Part shown: positions 37,536-45,950 of the stretch, one piece after another
Position numbering within the stretch: the first letter of the stretch is position 1
Layout of the letters: every line of letters begins with the position of its first letter
Assembly: GCF_004346865.1 (NCBI RefSeq)
Contig: NZ_SMGR01000002.1
Span: 124,001 to 188,000 of the forward strand
Source: Shimia isoporae
GTDB lineage: Bacteria; Pseudomonadota; Alphaproteobacteria; Rhodobacterales; Rhodobacteraceae
DNA length: 64,000 nucleotides
Reading direction: 5' to 3'
Translations under genes and position numbers: made by a program
The notes under the pieces: generated by a model
What the model saw: only the letters and a program-made list of their open reading frames with translations
Databases searched by the model: none
Told to the model about the DNA's origin: nothing

Positions 37536-38942
37536 GTGTCAGAGAAAAAATCTGTGAGCATGATGGGCATTCTCCTGGTGGCCGTAAGCTCGATCCTTGT
37601 GATCGACACGGTCGCAGCGTCTGCCATCATTGGACCGTCAGCCATTGGCTGGTGGGTATTGTTCTTCTTCGTCTTCTTCCTGCCCTACGGGCTGGTGACT
37701 GCCGAACTTGGCACCACCTACAAGGACGAAGGCGCAATTGTGGACTGGGTGAACCGCGCATTTGGTCGCGGCTCAGCAGCCCGTGTGTCGTGGCTCTACT
37801 GGGTGAACTACTCGCTCTGGGTGCCGGCCGTCTATTATATGTTCGCCATCATCGCTGCCCAATTGATGGGGCTGGAACTCGGCCCATTCGCGATCGCGAT
37901 TTTTGCGACGGCCATGACGTGGCTGACATCCTATATTGCGACCTTCGATGTTGAACGTCTGACTTGGATCGCTTCTCTTGGTGCAATCTTCAAATCGGTG
38001 ATCATGGTTATCCTGGGTGTTGGGGGCCTCTATGTTGGCTTCACCAACGGTTTCGCAAACCCGTTCACCATCTGGGACACCCTGCCGTCCTTCGGTGACG
38101 GTGGAACTTACCTGCCGATCATCATTTTCAACGTTATGGGTTTTGAAATCATCGCAGGCGCGGCCTCGACCTTCAAAGATCCCGAGCGTGACATTCCGAA
38201 AGCCACAGTGCTTGGCGGTATCCTGATCACCTTCTTCTATCTGTTGGCGTCCCTCGGCATCCTGGCGGTTATCCCGCTGGCCGAAATCTCGGACAGTTCC
38301 GGCGTTATCGATGCCTTCCAACTGGTATTCGGCACGTCCGGCGGCGCACAAATCCTCGTCTACGTGATTGGCGTCATGGTGCTCTATACTCTGGTCTCCA
38401 ACGTTGTGACCTGGGCGATGGGCGTGAACCAAACTGTGGTCTATGCAGCCCAACAGGGCCTGATGCCGAAAATGTTCGAAGGTGTTTCCGAAAAAACCGG
38501 CATGCCGACAACCGCCTCTTGGGCCAATGCCTGGATGGGTACAGCAACTATGGTCGCTTACCTCGTCATGGTGGACAGGACCGGCAACGAAGACCTCTTC
38601 TGGAACGTCTTCTCTCTCGGTGCGATCGGGCTTCTGGCATCCTATGTCATGATGTTCCCGGCCTTCCTGAAACTGCGCCTAACAGACAAAGAGGCCGTCC
38701 GCGGTTACACCATCCCCGGCGGAACCCCGGTTGCAGTTTTCTGCTCGGTCGTCCCGACGCTGATCCTGCTGGGCGGTCTGGTATTCTTCTTCTGGGTACC
38801 TGGCTCTCCGATGGACATGGAGTACTTCTACACTGTTGGCGCCGGTCTTCTGATCGCAGTAATCGGCGGCGAGTTCCTCATCGCCAAAGCAAACCGCGAA
38901 CACCGCGCGCGCACAGATCAGAAGTCTGTCGCAGCGGAATAA
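37536..38942 (+). CDS. APC-family amino acid/amine permease
   Basis: A 468-residue inner-membrane transporter with 12 predicted helices. The first helix reads GILLVAVSSILVIDTVAASAIIG, and the conserved helix 6 region GFEIIAGAASTFKDPERDIPKA (residues about 205-226) identifies the APC superfamily, close to GadC/YjeM-like glutamate-GABA or amine exchangers. It starts with GTG at 37536, with GGAAAGGA upstream. It stands alone between two terminators. The substrate is not deducible; neighbouring fadH is probably unrelated. Confidence 0.9.
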   Translation: MSEKKSVSMMGILLVAVSSILVIDTVAASAIIGPSAIGWWVLFFFVFFLPYGLVTAELGTTYKDEGAIVDWVNRAFGRGSAARVSWLYWVNYSLWVPAVYYMFAIIAAQLMGLELGPFAIAIFATAMTWLTSYIATFDVERLTWIASLGAIFKSVIMVILGVGGLYVGFTNGFANPFTIWDTLPSFGDGGTYLPIIIFNVMGFEIIAGAASTFKDPERDIPKATVLGGILITFFYLLASLGILAVIPLAEISDSSGVIDAFQLVFGTSGGAQILVYVIGVMVLYTLVSNVVTWAMGVNQTVVYAAQQGLMPKMFEGVSEKTGMPTTASWANAWMGTATMVAYLVMVDRTGNEDLFWNVFSLGAIGLLASYVMMFPAFLKLRLTDKEAVRGYTIPGGTPVAVFCSVVPTLILLGGLVFFFWVPGSPMDMEYFYTVGAGLLIAVIGGEFLIAKANREHRARTDQKSVAAE

Positions 38943-38955
38943 GGTCCGACAGAGA

Positions 38956-38987
38956 CGGGGCCGGCAAACCATCGCCGGCCCCGTTTC
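38956..38987 (+). terminator. rho-independent terminator after the APC permease
   Basis: An eleven-base stem ACGGGGCCGGC / GCCGGCCCCGT with loop AAACCATC, followed by a short T tract (TTTC). It lies between convergent genes. Confidence 0.8.
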
Positions 38988-39032
38988 ATGACTGGGGAAG
39001 AGCACCTTGGGTGAGGTGCTCTTTCTCAGTTT

Positions 39033-39359
39033 CTACCTGTCACCTTCACAGTGTGGCGCGGACGCCAGCTTCAGCCACGTTCTGTCCTCGCGTAGGATGA
39101 ATTTCTCCTGCATTGCGAAGTCATAGTTCTCTCTCCCCAGCGGGTCCGCCGCAAGACGCGCGCGGTAACTTTCATACTCGTTGAGACTGGGTATGTTGTA
39201 TATCCCGTAAGCCAATGTCGTGGAGCCTTCGTGCGGCGCGTAATAACCGATGAGCTCGGCACCGTTGCGCGGAATGGCCTGCCCCCAATTTCGGGCGTAT
39301 TGCTCAAACATCGCTTTCTTTGTGGGATCGATCTGGTAACGGATAACACAGGTCAACAT
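39033..39359 (-). CDS. NIPSNAP-family protein
   Basis: A 108-residue protein with a dimeric alpha-beta barrel fold. The start MLTCVIRYQIDPTKKAMFEQYARNW and the pattern GYYAPHEGSTTLAYGIYNIPSLNEYE (read as separate strands) identify the NIPSNAP family; the biochemical role is unknown. ATG 39359 is chosen because it is the family start and the long upstream frame is antisense to the ArsR gene. It is divergent from the ArsR-type regulator with 72 bases between, which suggests that the regulator controls it. Confidence 0.9.
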   Translation of the reverse strand: MLTCVIRYQIDPTKKAMFEQYARNWGQAIPRNGAELIGYYAPHEGSTTLAYGIYNIPSLNEYESYRARLAADPLGRENYDFAMQEKFILREDRTWLKLASAPHCEGDR

Positions 39360-39412
39360 TGTACATCTCCTTTTTGCTGCTCCCGATCCTAATCCCTTGA
39401 ACCGCAGCAATG

Positions 39413-39430
39413 CTTCGGTGAACATCGAAG
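39413..39430. promoter_or_regulatory. short dyad between NIPSNAP and arsR-type genes, candidate operator
   Basis: CTTCG and CGAAG flank GTGAACAT, ending one base before the ArsR-type start codon. ArsR-family regulators commonly bind such short dyads over their own promoters. The half sites are only five bases. Confidence 0.3.
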
Positions 39431-39431
39431 T

Positions 39432-40127
39432 ATGGAAAGCACTTTCAGAGACGGCCCCGACATCGCGCGCATTGCCGCGTTGATCGGCGATCCTGCCCGC
39501 GCCAACATCCTGTCGGCCCTCATGAGCGGGAAGGCTCTCACCGCTTCTGAACTGGCGACAGAGGCCAACGTCAGCTTGCAAACCGCATCCAGCCATTTGT
39601 CGAAACTGACAGACGGCGCACTTATCAACGCGCGCAAGTCCGGCCGTCACCGTTACTTCACCTTGGCCAACGAAGAGGTGGCCAGCGTCCTCGAAGCACT
39701 CATGGGGCTGGCGGCCACGTCCGGACATCTCCGAACGCGAACGGGTCCCAAGGATGCTGCGCTCCGCAAAGCGCGAGTTTGCTACAACCACCTGGCCGGA
39801 GACATGGGCGTGCGCATGTTTCGCGCGATGGTCGCAAAAGGCCATCTCGACACATCGGGCGGTGAACTGACCTTGACGAACGCGGGCCAGGCATTTGTGC
39901 AGATGCTGGGGATCGACGTGGAGGCCTTGCCCAAAACCCGCGCGCCTCTATGCCGCGAATGTCTGGACTGGTCTGAACGCACCTCTCACCTTGCAGGCCA
40001 GTTGGGCCGTGCGTTGCTGGCAGAGTTTATTTCCAATGGCTGGGCAAAACGGGAGCACAGCAGCCGCGTCATCACCATCACCAGAGCGGGCGAAACAGCA
40101 TTCGATCAGCACTTTCCCGCGCCCTGA
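39432..40127 (+). CDS. ArsR-family transcriptional regulator
   Basis: A 231-residue regulator. The N-terminal 90 residues form the ArsR winged helix: IAALIGDPARANILSALM, the recognition helix NVSLQTASSHLSKL and the wing RKSGRHRYFTL. The C-terminal 130 residues, with CYNHLAGDMGVRMFRAM and PLCRECLDWSERT, are typical of the longer ArsR subgroup paired with NIPSNAP or monooxygenase-like genes. The Cys pair near residue 180 (LCREC) could sense redox or metals. It is divergent from the NIPSNAP gene. Confidence 0.92.
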   Translation: MESTFRDGPDIARIAALIGDPARANILSALMSGKALTASELATEANVSLQTASSHLSKLTDGALINARKSGRHRYFTLANEEVASVLEALMGLAATSGHLRTRTGPKDAALRKARVCYNHLAGDMGVRMFRAMVAKGHLDTSGGELTLTNAGQAFVQMLGIDVEALPKTRAPLCRECLDWSERTSHLAGQLGRALLAEFISNGWAKREHSSRVITITRAGETAFDQHFPAP

Positions 40128-40279
40128 GCCCACCGTTTCCTGGAAAAGGTTAACTGTTTCTCTGTTTCCTCGCCGCAAACGATCCCTGACAAAATCCAGA
40201 TATTGTCTGCTGTTTGCCCTCATCCTGCCCGATTTCACCGTCATTGATTGTTTCCAACGACGAGAAAGAGGACGAGCAG

Positions 40280-41185
40280 ATGGATCGCCTGACGGAAATG
40301 GAAGCCTTCGCCACAGTGGTGGATCAGGGTGGATTTACAGATGCTGCCAAGAAGATGGGCATCTCTAAATCGGCCGTGTCCAAACACGTCTCAAGCCTTG
40401 AGGCGCGTCTCGGCGCTCGCCTTCTAAACAGAACAACCCGTCGCGTCAGCCCGACCGAAATCGGTTTGGCGTACTATGACCGGGCCCGCCGCGTTCTGAA
40501 TGACGCCGGTGAGGCGGACGCGCTTGTGACCTCCATGCAGTCCGCACCCTCGGGGCTTCTGCGTATCTCGGTCGCGACCGATTTTGGTGTGAACCACCTC
40601 TCACCGGTCCTGGGTGAATTCCTAAGCGAGTTCCCTGAGATCACTGTGAACATGGTGCTCAACAACCGCTACGTCGAACTGATTTCCGAAGGTTTCGATA
40701 TGGCGATCCGCATTGGTGAGCTTGAAGACAGCACCCTGCGTGCCCGCAAGCTGACCGAAACCACCAAGCGAATGATCGCCTCTCCTGCGTATTTCGAAAA
40801 ATACGGTCGTCCGGAAAAGATCGACGATCTCAACGATCACAAGCTTTTGCATTACTCCAGCCAGTCCAACGGTGCCGTCTGGAAACTGACCGCTCCCTCG
40901 GGCGAAAAGCGTCAGGTGCGCACCGCCGGCTGGCTGTCGGTAAACGACGGGCAATCCCTGCTGAACGCAGCCGTCGCCGGTCTCGGCATCGCCTATCTCC
41001 CAAGCTTCCTGTACGCCGACGCATTGGAGCAGGGTTTGGTTGAGGACGCGATCCCCGATCTCCCGATGGAAACTCAAGGCATCTACGCGGTCTACCCACC
41101 TGGCCGCTTCACCCAGCCCAAAGTGCGCGCCTTCATCGACTTCCTGGTGAACGCATTTGCTGAAAAAGGCCCAAGCGCCTGGTGA
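40280..41185 (+). CDS. LysR-family transcriptional regulator
   Basis: A 301-residue LysR regulator. The N-terminal winged helix reads MDRLTEMEAFATVVDQGGFTDAAKKMGISKSAVSKHVSSLE (split over residues 1-41), and the effector domain follows from about residue 90 (GLLRISVATDFGVNHL). The DGQSLLNAAVAGLGIAYLP region is typical of the CrgA/DsdC-like subgroup. ATG 40280 is the family start. It is monocistronic, ended by a strong terminator, and no obvious divergent target gene lies upstream. Confidence 0.94.
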   Translation: MDRLTEMEAFATVVDQGGFTDAAKKMGISKSAVSKHVSSLEARLGARLLNRTTRRVSPTEIGLAYYDRARRVLNDAGEADALVTSMQSAPSGLLRISVATDFGVNHLSPVLGEFLSEFPEITVNMVLNNRYVELISEGFDMAIRIGELEDSTLRARKLTETTKRMIASPAYFEKYGRPEKIDDLNDHKLLHYSSQSNGAVWKLTAPSGEKRQVRTAGWLSVNDGQSLLNAAVAGLGIAYLPSFLYADALEQGLVEDAIPDLPMETQGIYAVYPPGRFTQPKVRAFIDFLVNAFAEKGPSAW

Positions 41186-41225
41186 TATTCGACCTTCCCT
41201 GGCTTTCGTGAAGAGAGCACCCTGC

Positions 41226-41259
41226 GACCCGGGTTCCTGCATGGCCCGGGTCTTTTTTT
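41226..41259 (+). terminator. rho-independent terminator after lysR-type gene
   Basis: The stem GACCCGGG / CCCGGGTC with an 11-base loop is followed by seven T. Confidence 0.92.
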
Positions 41260-41299
41260 GCCTGGGGAGCGCCATCGCGGATCAAGGCCTGACACGGCC

Positions 41300-42238
41300 T
41301 CATTCGGTGTTCAACAACACGGCCTCGACACGCCGGTTCGCAGATCGACCTGCCTCTGTAAGGTTAGACGCAACCGGAGAAAGATATCCTACACCGCGCG
41401 CTTCAAGTTGGTCTGCGGACACGTTATGCGCCTCTTCCAGCCTCTGCTTAACCGAGACCGCGCGTTTGCGGGACAATTCCGTGTTCGCATCCAACCCGCC
41501 TACCGAGTCCGTATGCCCCACTAGTGCCACCCGCCGTGTGTCATCCTCATTCAAAAAAGCAGCCAACATCTCAAGCGACGCAAATGGCCCTGTGCCAAGT
41601 TTGGAAGATCCAGTCTCGAAAACCAGATCTCCCAAAGTAAGATGACCTTCCGCCTGAAGCGTAGAAACATCTGCAGCAGACACATTGGGAGCAATTGGAG
41701 TTGCGGAGACCGGTCGCAGTTTTGGTCGTTTCTGGGTCACCCGCTTCGCTGGCCCGACGTCGGTAACTTGCACCATACCGGCCTCTGCCGTGCGACTGAC
41801 GAGAACGCCGACGGCTTCCAATCCTGCGCTCGTTTCCTTCAACGCGGCCAGAAAGACATAGTCTGCCAGATCGACAAACATGTGAGGCGGCAAAAGAACC
41901 TCTATGTCAAACCGGAAATCGAACCCGCCACAAGCAGCCGCGTCACAACTATAAAGAATGTCAAAATCCTGCTCTAGAAGTTGCGAAGCAAAGGAAGACG
42001 CGAGCGCGTTGGTGCCGCCAAAGCCGCTTGTGATCCGCCAAGATCGACGTCGCACGTCGCCTGGAACCCGATCGACCGGAACCGCGCCACCTTCGTATGG
42101 GCCTGTGGGAAGCGCATAAATCCGCTGCTCCGGCGCTTCCGCATATATCTGTTGAGCCCCATCGGGCAAAACTGGCTCAAACGCCGCCACCGGCAGCCCC
42201 ACCATCACGGCAAAGGTTATGGTGGCGGCCCGGATCAC
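41300..42238 (-). CDS. OmpA-family cell-envelope protein
   Basis: A 312-residue exported protein with a signal peptide (IRAATITFAVMVGLPVAAFE), a central domain of unknown type that includes a probable disulfide (CDAAACGG near residue 98), and a C-terminal OmpA-like peptidoglycan-binding domain: LVFETGSSKLG, ALVGHTDSVGG, ELSRKRAVSVK and RSANRRVEAVL. It should anchor to peptidoglycan from the periplasm or outer membrane. The start overlaps the end of the AhpD-like gene by four bases. Confidence 0.92.
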   Translation of the reverse strand: MIRAATITFAVMVGLPVAAFEPVLPDGAQQIYAEAPEQRIYALPTGPYEGGAVPVDRVPGDVRRRSWRITSGFGGTNALASSFASQLLEQDFDILYSCDAAACGGFDFRFDIEVLLPPHMFVDLADYVFLAALKETSAGLEAVGVLVSRTAEAGMVQVTDVGPAKRVTQKRPKLRPVSATPIAPNVSAADVSTLQAEGHLTLGDLVFETGSSKLGTGPFASLEMLAAFLNEDDTRRVALVGHTDSVGGLDANTELSRKRAVSVKQRLEEAHNVSADQLEARGVGYLSPVASNLTEAGRSANRRVEAVLLNTE

Positions 42239-42807
42239 CGGGCCAGCGCGTGATATTCGTCGTTGGGACGCATGTCTGTGGCCGACGCGACGCGGTTTGA
42301 CATGTTGTAAAAACCAGCGACATTGGCGATGTCCCAGATATCCCGTTCACTAAATCCGACATCACGCAGTCCCTGCCGGTCCGCCTCTTCGATTGTGTAG
42401 CTGGCCACCGTCATCTTTTCCGCGAACATCAGCATCGCTTTTTGTCGCGCATCCAGATCAGCCACGCGCCAGTTCATCACCATCATCTCGCCCAGCATCG
42501 GATCGCCAGAAAGCTGCCTGACGGCCGCTCCGTGCGCCACAAGGCAATAGAAACACTTGTTGATCGAACTAACAGCCACCGCGATCATCTCGCGTTCCAG
42601 CTTGCTCAATCCGCTCTCGCCCAACATCAGATCGTTATAAAGCGCTGTGAAAGCGTTCAACTTCTCAACGTGGATCGCATACGCCTTCAGCACATTGGGC
42701 ACCATGCCCAACTTCTCCTGACAAATCTCGAAATAGCGTCGTGTTTCCGGCGGCAGCGGGTCCACCATCGGAATGTCCAGCGCAGTTGGCTTGTCTGTTG
42801 CTGACAT
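42235..42807 (-). CDS. peroxidase-related AhpD-like (carboxymuconolactone decarboxylase fold) enzyme
   Basis: A 190-residue all-helical protein. The redox motif Cys-x2-Cys followed by His lies in KCFYCLVAHGAAV (about residues 84-96), the AhpD signature. The N-terminal extension and the GFSERDIWDIANVAGFYNMSNRVA region (residues about 152-175) are typical of the peroxidase-related YciW-type subgroup. It probably reduces peroxides with a lipoyl or thiol partner. It lies in a four-gene overlapping minus-strand operon with the GNAT and CinA-like genes. Confidence 0.9.
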   Translation of the reverse strand: MSATDKPTALDIPMVDPLPPETRRYFEICQEKLGMVPNVLKAYAIHVEKLNAFTALYNDLMLGESGLSKLEREMIAVAVSSINKCFYCLVAHGAAVRQLSGDPMLGEMMVMNWRVADLDARQKAMLMFAEKMTVASYTIEEADRQGLRDVGFSERDIWDIANVAGFYNMSNRVASATDMRPNDEYHALAR

Positions 42808-42818
42808 GAGTCTCCCCC

Positions 42819-43547
42819 TCAATCCTTCGTTTTTTGTCTGTAGTGGTACTGTCCCACAACCGTCATGCCGAGGGAAGCGTAGAGCCCGTTCGCTCCCTCA
42901 TTTGCCTGTGTGCAGATTACCGAAAGAGTGTGCCCACCCTGTTCCAGCACCCAGAACGCCGCCCGGCGCATCAGAAAACGTCCGACGCCCTGTCTGCGCT
43001 GGTGCGGTAATATTTCGACCGCGTGTACCATGCCGATACCCGCATGCATCGCCATGAAAGATGTGCCCGCAGGTTGATCGTTCCAGCGCGACACAAACCC
43101 TGTCTTTGGTCCGTTGGCACGCTGCATCACATTAATCCGAGCGGGTCCGATGCCGCCCTTGGCCCAGATTTCTTCCATGATCCTGAGCGGCTCCCACCCC
43201 GGGATGGCCGCAGTTCGCGGAGGACGCTCTGTAGCAATATCCTCTGCCTTGGCCGCATAGACATTGACCGGATCGACAATTTCGTAACCCCGCACTTCCA
43301 AGGCCTCATCAAGCGTATCTTCGCCTTCACGAACCATGAAAATTCTGTATTGTCCCAACGCCAGCATCGCAGCCTCTGCCGCATCTAGGTCGGCTTCAGT
43401 AAATGCACCGTCCACAGTCCCTGCGCTCACCCGCTTGCCACCACCCTGACCGTCGCGGATGGTCACAGGGCCAACCCGCGTTATGCTTGCGGGCGGCCAG
43501 GTTGCCTCGACAACGTCATACAAGGTCCGGATGTTCGGCAAACTCAT
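42819..43547 (-). CDS. GNAT-family N-acetyltransferase
   Basis: A 242-residue protein with a C-terminal GNAT fold: VHAVEILPHQRRQGVGRFLMRRA carries the acetyl-CoA pyrophosphate loop (Q/R-x2-G-x-G near residue 188), and ANEGANGLYASLGM is the typical last helix and strand. The N-terminal 100 residues may be a degenerate second GNAT domain. The substrate is unknown. Its start overlaps the stop of the CinA-like gene by four bases. Confidence 0.88.
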   Translation of the reverse strand: MSLPNIRTLYDVVEATWPPASITRVGPVTIRDGQGGGKRVSAGTVDGAFTEADLDAAEAAMLALGQYRIFMVREGEDTLDEALEVRGYEIVDPVNVYAAKAEDIATERPPRTAAIPGWEPLRIMEEIWAKGGIGPARINVMQRANGPKTGFVSRWNDQPAGTSFMAMHAGIGMVHAVEILPHQRRQGVGRFLMRRAAFWVLEQGGHTLSVICTQANEGANGLYASLGMTVVGQYHYRQKTKD

Positions 43548-44263
43548 TCAAACATTCCCGCCAATTTGGTGATCGCCGCATCTACCCGCGCGCCATCTGT
43601 TCCGCGAATAACAATGTTGGCACCAAAGGCCCCGTTCTTCTGGAAAGGGTAGGAACCGATTGAAAGGTCATCGAACTCCGCCGCAAGTTCGGCCAACGGA
43701 CCCGCAATATCCCCTTCACCTCGGTCGATCCGAAGCGTCTGACTCAATAACGGCGCCCCTCCGGTAAGTGTTGGTAAAACGCTTGCAACCATCGCCTGAA
43801 AAACAACGGGGACACCGGCCATAACATGCACATTTTCCACAGTAAATCCGGGCGCTACGGACACAGGATTGTCAATCAGCGTGGCATGCTCGGGAATCCG
43901 CGCCATTCGTTGGCGTGCGGCATTGAACTCCTGCCCGCTGGCATCATAGTGCGCCTGCAAAAGCGCCGCAGCATCCGCGCGCACGTCAATGCTTTGACCG
44001 AAAGCTTCGGCCACACAATCCGCGGTTATGTCATCATGGGTCGGCCCGATACCACCTGATGTAAAGACAGTGTCATAGGACGTACTCAAAGCCTTCAAAG
44101 CCGCTACGATCTGGGGTTTTTCGTCCGCCACGATCCGCACTTCCGAAAGCGATATGCCCTGTTTGGTCAGTTCTCCGGCTAGGAAATGCATGTTCGCATC
44201 TCGCGTGCGTCCCGAGAGTATTTCGTCTCCGATCACCAGCATTGCCGCCGTTGGGTTTGCCAT
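43544..44263 (-). CDS. CinA-like molybdopterin-binding domain protein
   Basis: A 239-residue protein of the MoeA/MogA/CinA N-terminal fold. It has the start AAMLVIGDEILSGRT, the TSGGIGPTHDD loop near residue 70 and the GVPVVFQAM block. It lacks the C-terminal nicotinamide-nucleotide amidase domain of full-length CinA. Related stand-alone domains include ADP-ribose pyrophosphatase-like and competence/damage-inducible proteins, but the function here is unknown. ATG 44263 is preferred because upstream codons are antisense to sfsA. It is divergent from sfsA with 60 bases between. Confidence 0.9.
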   Translation of the reverse strand: MANPTAAMLVIGDEILSGRTRDANMHFLAGELTKQGISLSEVRIVADEKPQIVAALKALSTSYDTVFTSGGIGPTHDDITADCVAEAFGQSIDVRADAAALLQAHYDASGQEFNAARQRMARIPEHATLIDNPVSVAPGFTVENVHVMAGVPVVFQAMVASVLPTLTGGAPLLSQTLRIDRGEGDIAGPLAELAAEFDDLSIGSYPFQKNGAFGANIVIRGTDGARVDAAITKLAGMFE

Positions 44264-44323
44264 CGCACATACTCCCGTCTCTATCGCTTGCCAGAGGATA
44301 CGGTCATCTATACGTCTGAGACC

Positions 44324-45034
44324 ATGCGATTTTCCACCCCTCTCGTGCCCGCCGTGCTGATCCGCCGCTACAAACGCTTCCTCGCCGACGCACGTCTGGA
44401 AGACGGCAGTGAAATCACGGCACACTGTGCCAATCCGGGGAGCATGATGGGACTTGCGGAACCGGGAATGAAAATCTGGTTGGAGCCAAACAACGACCCG
44501 AAGAAAAAGCTCAAGTTTGGCTGGCGTCTGGTGGACCATGAAAACGGACATTTCACCGGCGTGGACACGTCTGTTCCGAACAGGGCACTAAAGTCTGCTC
44601 TAATGTCTCGACGCGTCGCCGCCCTTGCCGACTATCCCGAGGTGCGCCCGGAAGTGAAATACGGCGAGAACAGCAGAATTGATTTCTTGCTCACGGACGA
44701 CAACAAACCCGATCTCTATGTCGAAGTGAAATCCGTAACACTGTCACGACAGGGCGGCCTCGCCGAGTTTCCTGATAGCGTGACTGCCCGTGGCGCCAAG
44801 CATCTGGCCGAATTGCAAAACATGGTGTCCGAGGGGCATCGCGCCATGATGCTTTATCTGGTGCAACGCACGGATGCAGAGAGAGTCACTCTGGCCGAGG
44901 ACATAGACCCCAAATATGCCGCGGCGTTTGATGCCGCCACCGCTGCCGGTGTCGAAGTAATGGCGATCGGCTGCAAAATCACACCTGAAGCGATTGAGGT
45001 CGGCGCCGTGCTGCCATTCAGTCGCAAGCCATGA
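44324..45034 (+). CDS. sfsA: DNA/RNA nuclease SfsA
   Basis: A 236-residue SfsA-family protein with the N-terminal OB-like part (RYKRFLADARL, AHCANPGSMMGL) and the PD-(D/E)xK-like nuclease part (SRIDFLLTDD, DLYVEVKSVTL). The E. coli homologue was first described as a sugar-fermentation stimulation factor; nuclease activity is inferred for the family. ATG 44324 (MRFSTPLVPA) is the family start. The frame continues open upstream but there it is antisense to the CinA-like gene. Confidence 0.94.
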   Translation: MRFSTPLVPAVLIRRYKRFLADARLEDGSEITAHCANPGSMMGLAEPGMKIWLEPNNDPKKKLKFGWRLVDHENGHFTGVDTSVPNRALKSALMSRRVAALADYPEVRPEVKYGENSRIDFLLTDDNKPDLYVEVKSVTLSRQGGLAEFPDSVTARGAKHLAELQNMVSEGHRAMMLYLVQRTDAERVTLAEDIDPKYAAAFDAATAAGVEVMAIGCKITPEAIEVGAVLPFSRKP

Positions 45035-45143
45035 CCGCAGGTCGTAAGAGACAGGAAAACTTTCAAAAATCCGCCCCCTCTGGTTCTTTGCACCAATAGC
45101 GCTTAAATAGCCTCAGACTCAGCTATTCTCGGAGCAAGACAGC

Positions 45144-45950
45144 ATGATCGGCAAGGCCCGCCAGACCAAGGAAGGCATCCGCATCCACGACCCTTCGGAT
45201 TCCGCCGGTATGTACACCGCCGGCGCCCTGACTGCGCGCATTCTGGATGAGATCGCCGAACATGTTTTTCCGGGTCAAACCACCGGAGAGATCGACCGCC
45301 TCATCGAAGCCAAGGTCAATGAGGCTGGCGCGAAATCCGCCACCATCGGCTACCGCGGCTATGAACATGCCAGCTGTATTTCGGTGAACCACGTCGTCTG
45401 TCATGGCATTCCCGGTGATAAGAAACTCAAGGATGGCGACATCCTGAACATCGATGTGACAGTGATTGTGGATGGCTGGTTTGGCGATAGCAGCCGCATG
45501 TACGTCGCAGGCAAGCTGAACCGAAAGGCCGAGCGCCTCATTCAGGTGACCCACGACAGCTTGATGAAAGGCATCGAAGCCGTCAAACCTGGCAACACTT
45601 TCGGCGACATCGGGCACGCGATCCAAACCTATGCAGAAGGTCACCGCATGTCCGTTGTGCGTGACTTCTGCGGACACGGCCTTGGACAGGTGTTCCACAG
45701 CCCGCCCAACGTGCTGCACTACGGCCGCCCGGGAACCGGCGCGGTTCTGGAAGAGGGCATGTTCTTCACCATCGAGCCAATGATCAACCTTGGCCGACCG
45801 GAAACCAAAGTGTTGTCTGACGACTGGACGGCCGTCACGCGTGACAAATCCCTGTCAGCGCAATTCGAGCATTCCATCGGTGTGACCGCTGACGGTTTCG
45901 AAATCTTCACGCTGTCACCCAGCGGCAAGTTCCACCCGACTTACGGTTAA
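45144..45950 (+). CDS. map: type I methionine aminopeptidase
   Basis: A 268-residue enzyme that removes the initiator Met from new proteins. Metal ligands are visible: the two Asp in LNIDVTVIVDGWFGDSS, the His in FCGHGLG, the Glu in FFTIEPM and the Glu in AQFEHSI. Substrate-pocket residues lie in SVNHVVCHGIP. Length matches other type I enzymes. CGGAG precedes the start. Its TAA overlaps the stop of the convergent Hint gene within the palindrome TTAA, so both genes end on the same four bases. Confidence 0.96.
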   Translation: MIGKARQTKEGIRIHDPSDSAGMYTAGALTARILDEIAEHVFPGQTTGEIDRLIEAKVNEAGAKSATIGYRGYEHASCISVNHVVCHGIPGDKKLKDGDILNIDVTVIVDGWFGDSSRMYVAGKLNRKAERLIQVTHDSLMKGIEAVKPGNTFGDIGHAIQTYAEGHRMSVVRDFCGHGLGQVFHSPPNVLHYGRPGTGAVLEEGMFFTIEPMINLGRPETKVLSDDWTAVTRDKSLSAQFEHSIGVTADGFEIFTLSPSGKFHPTYG

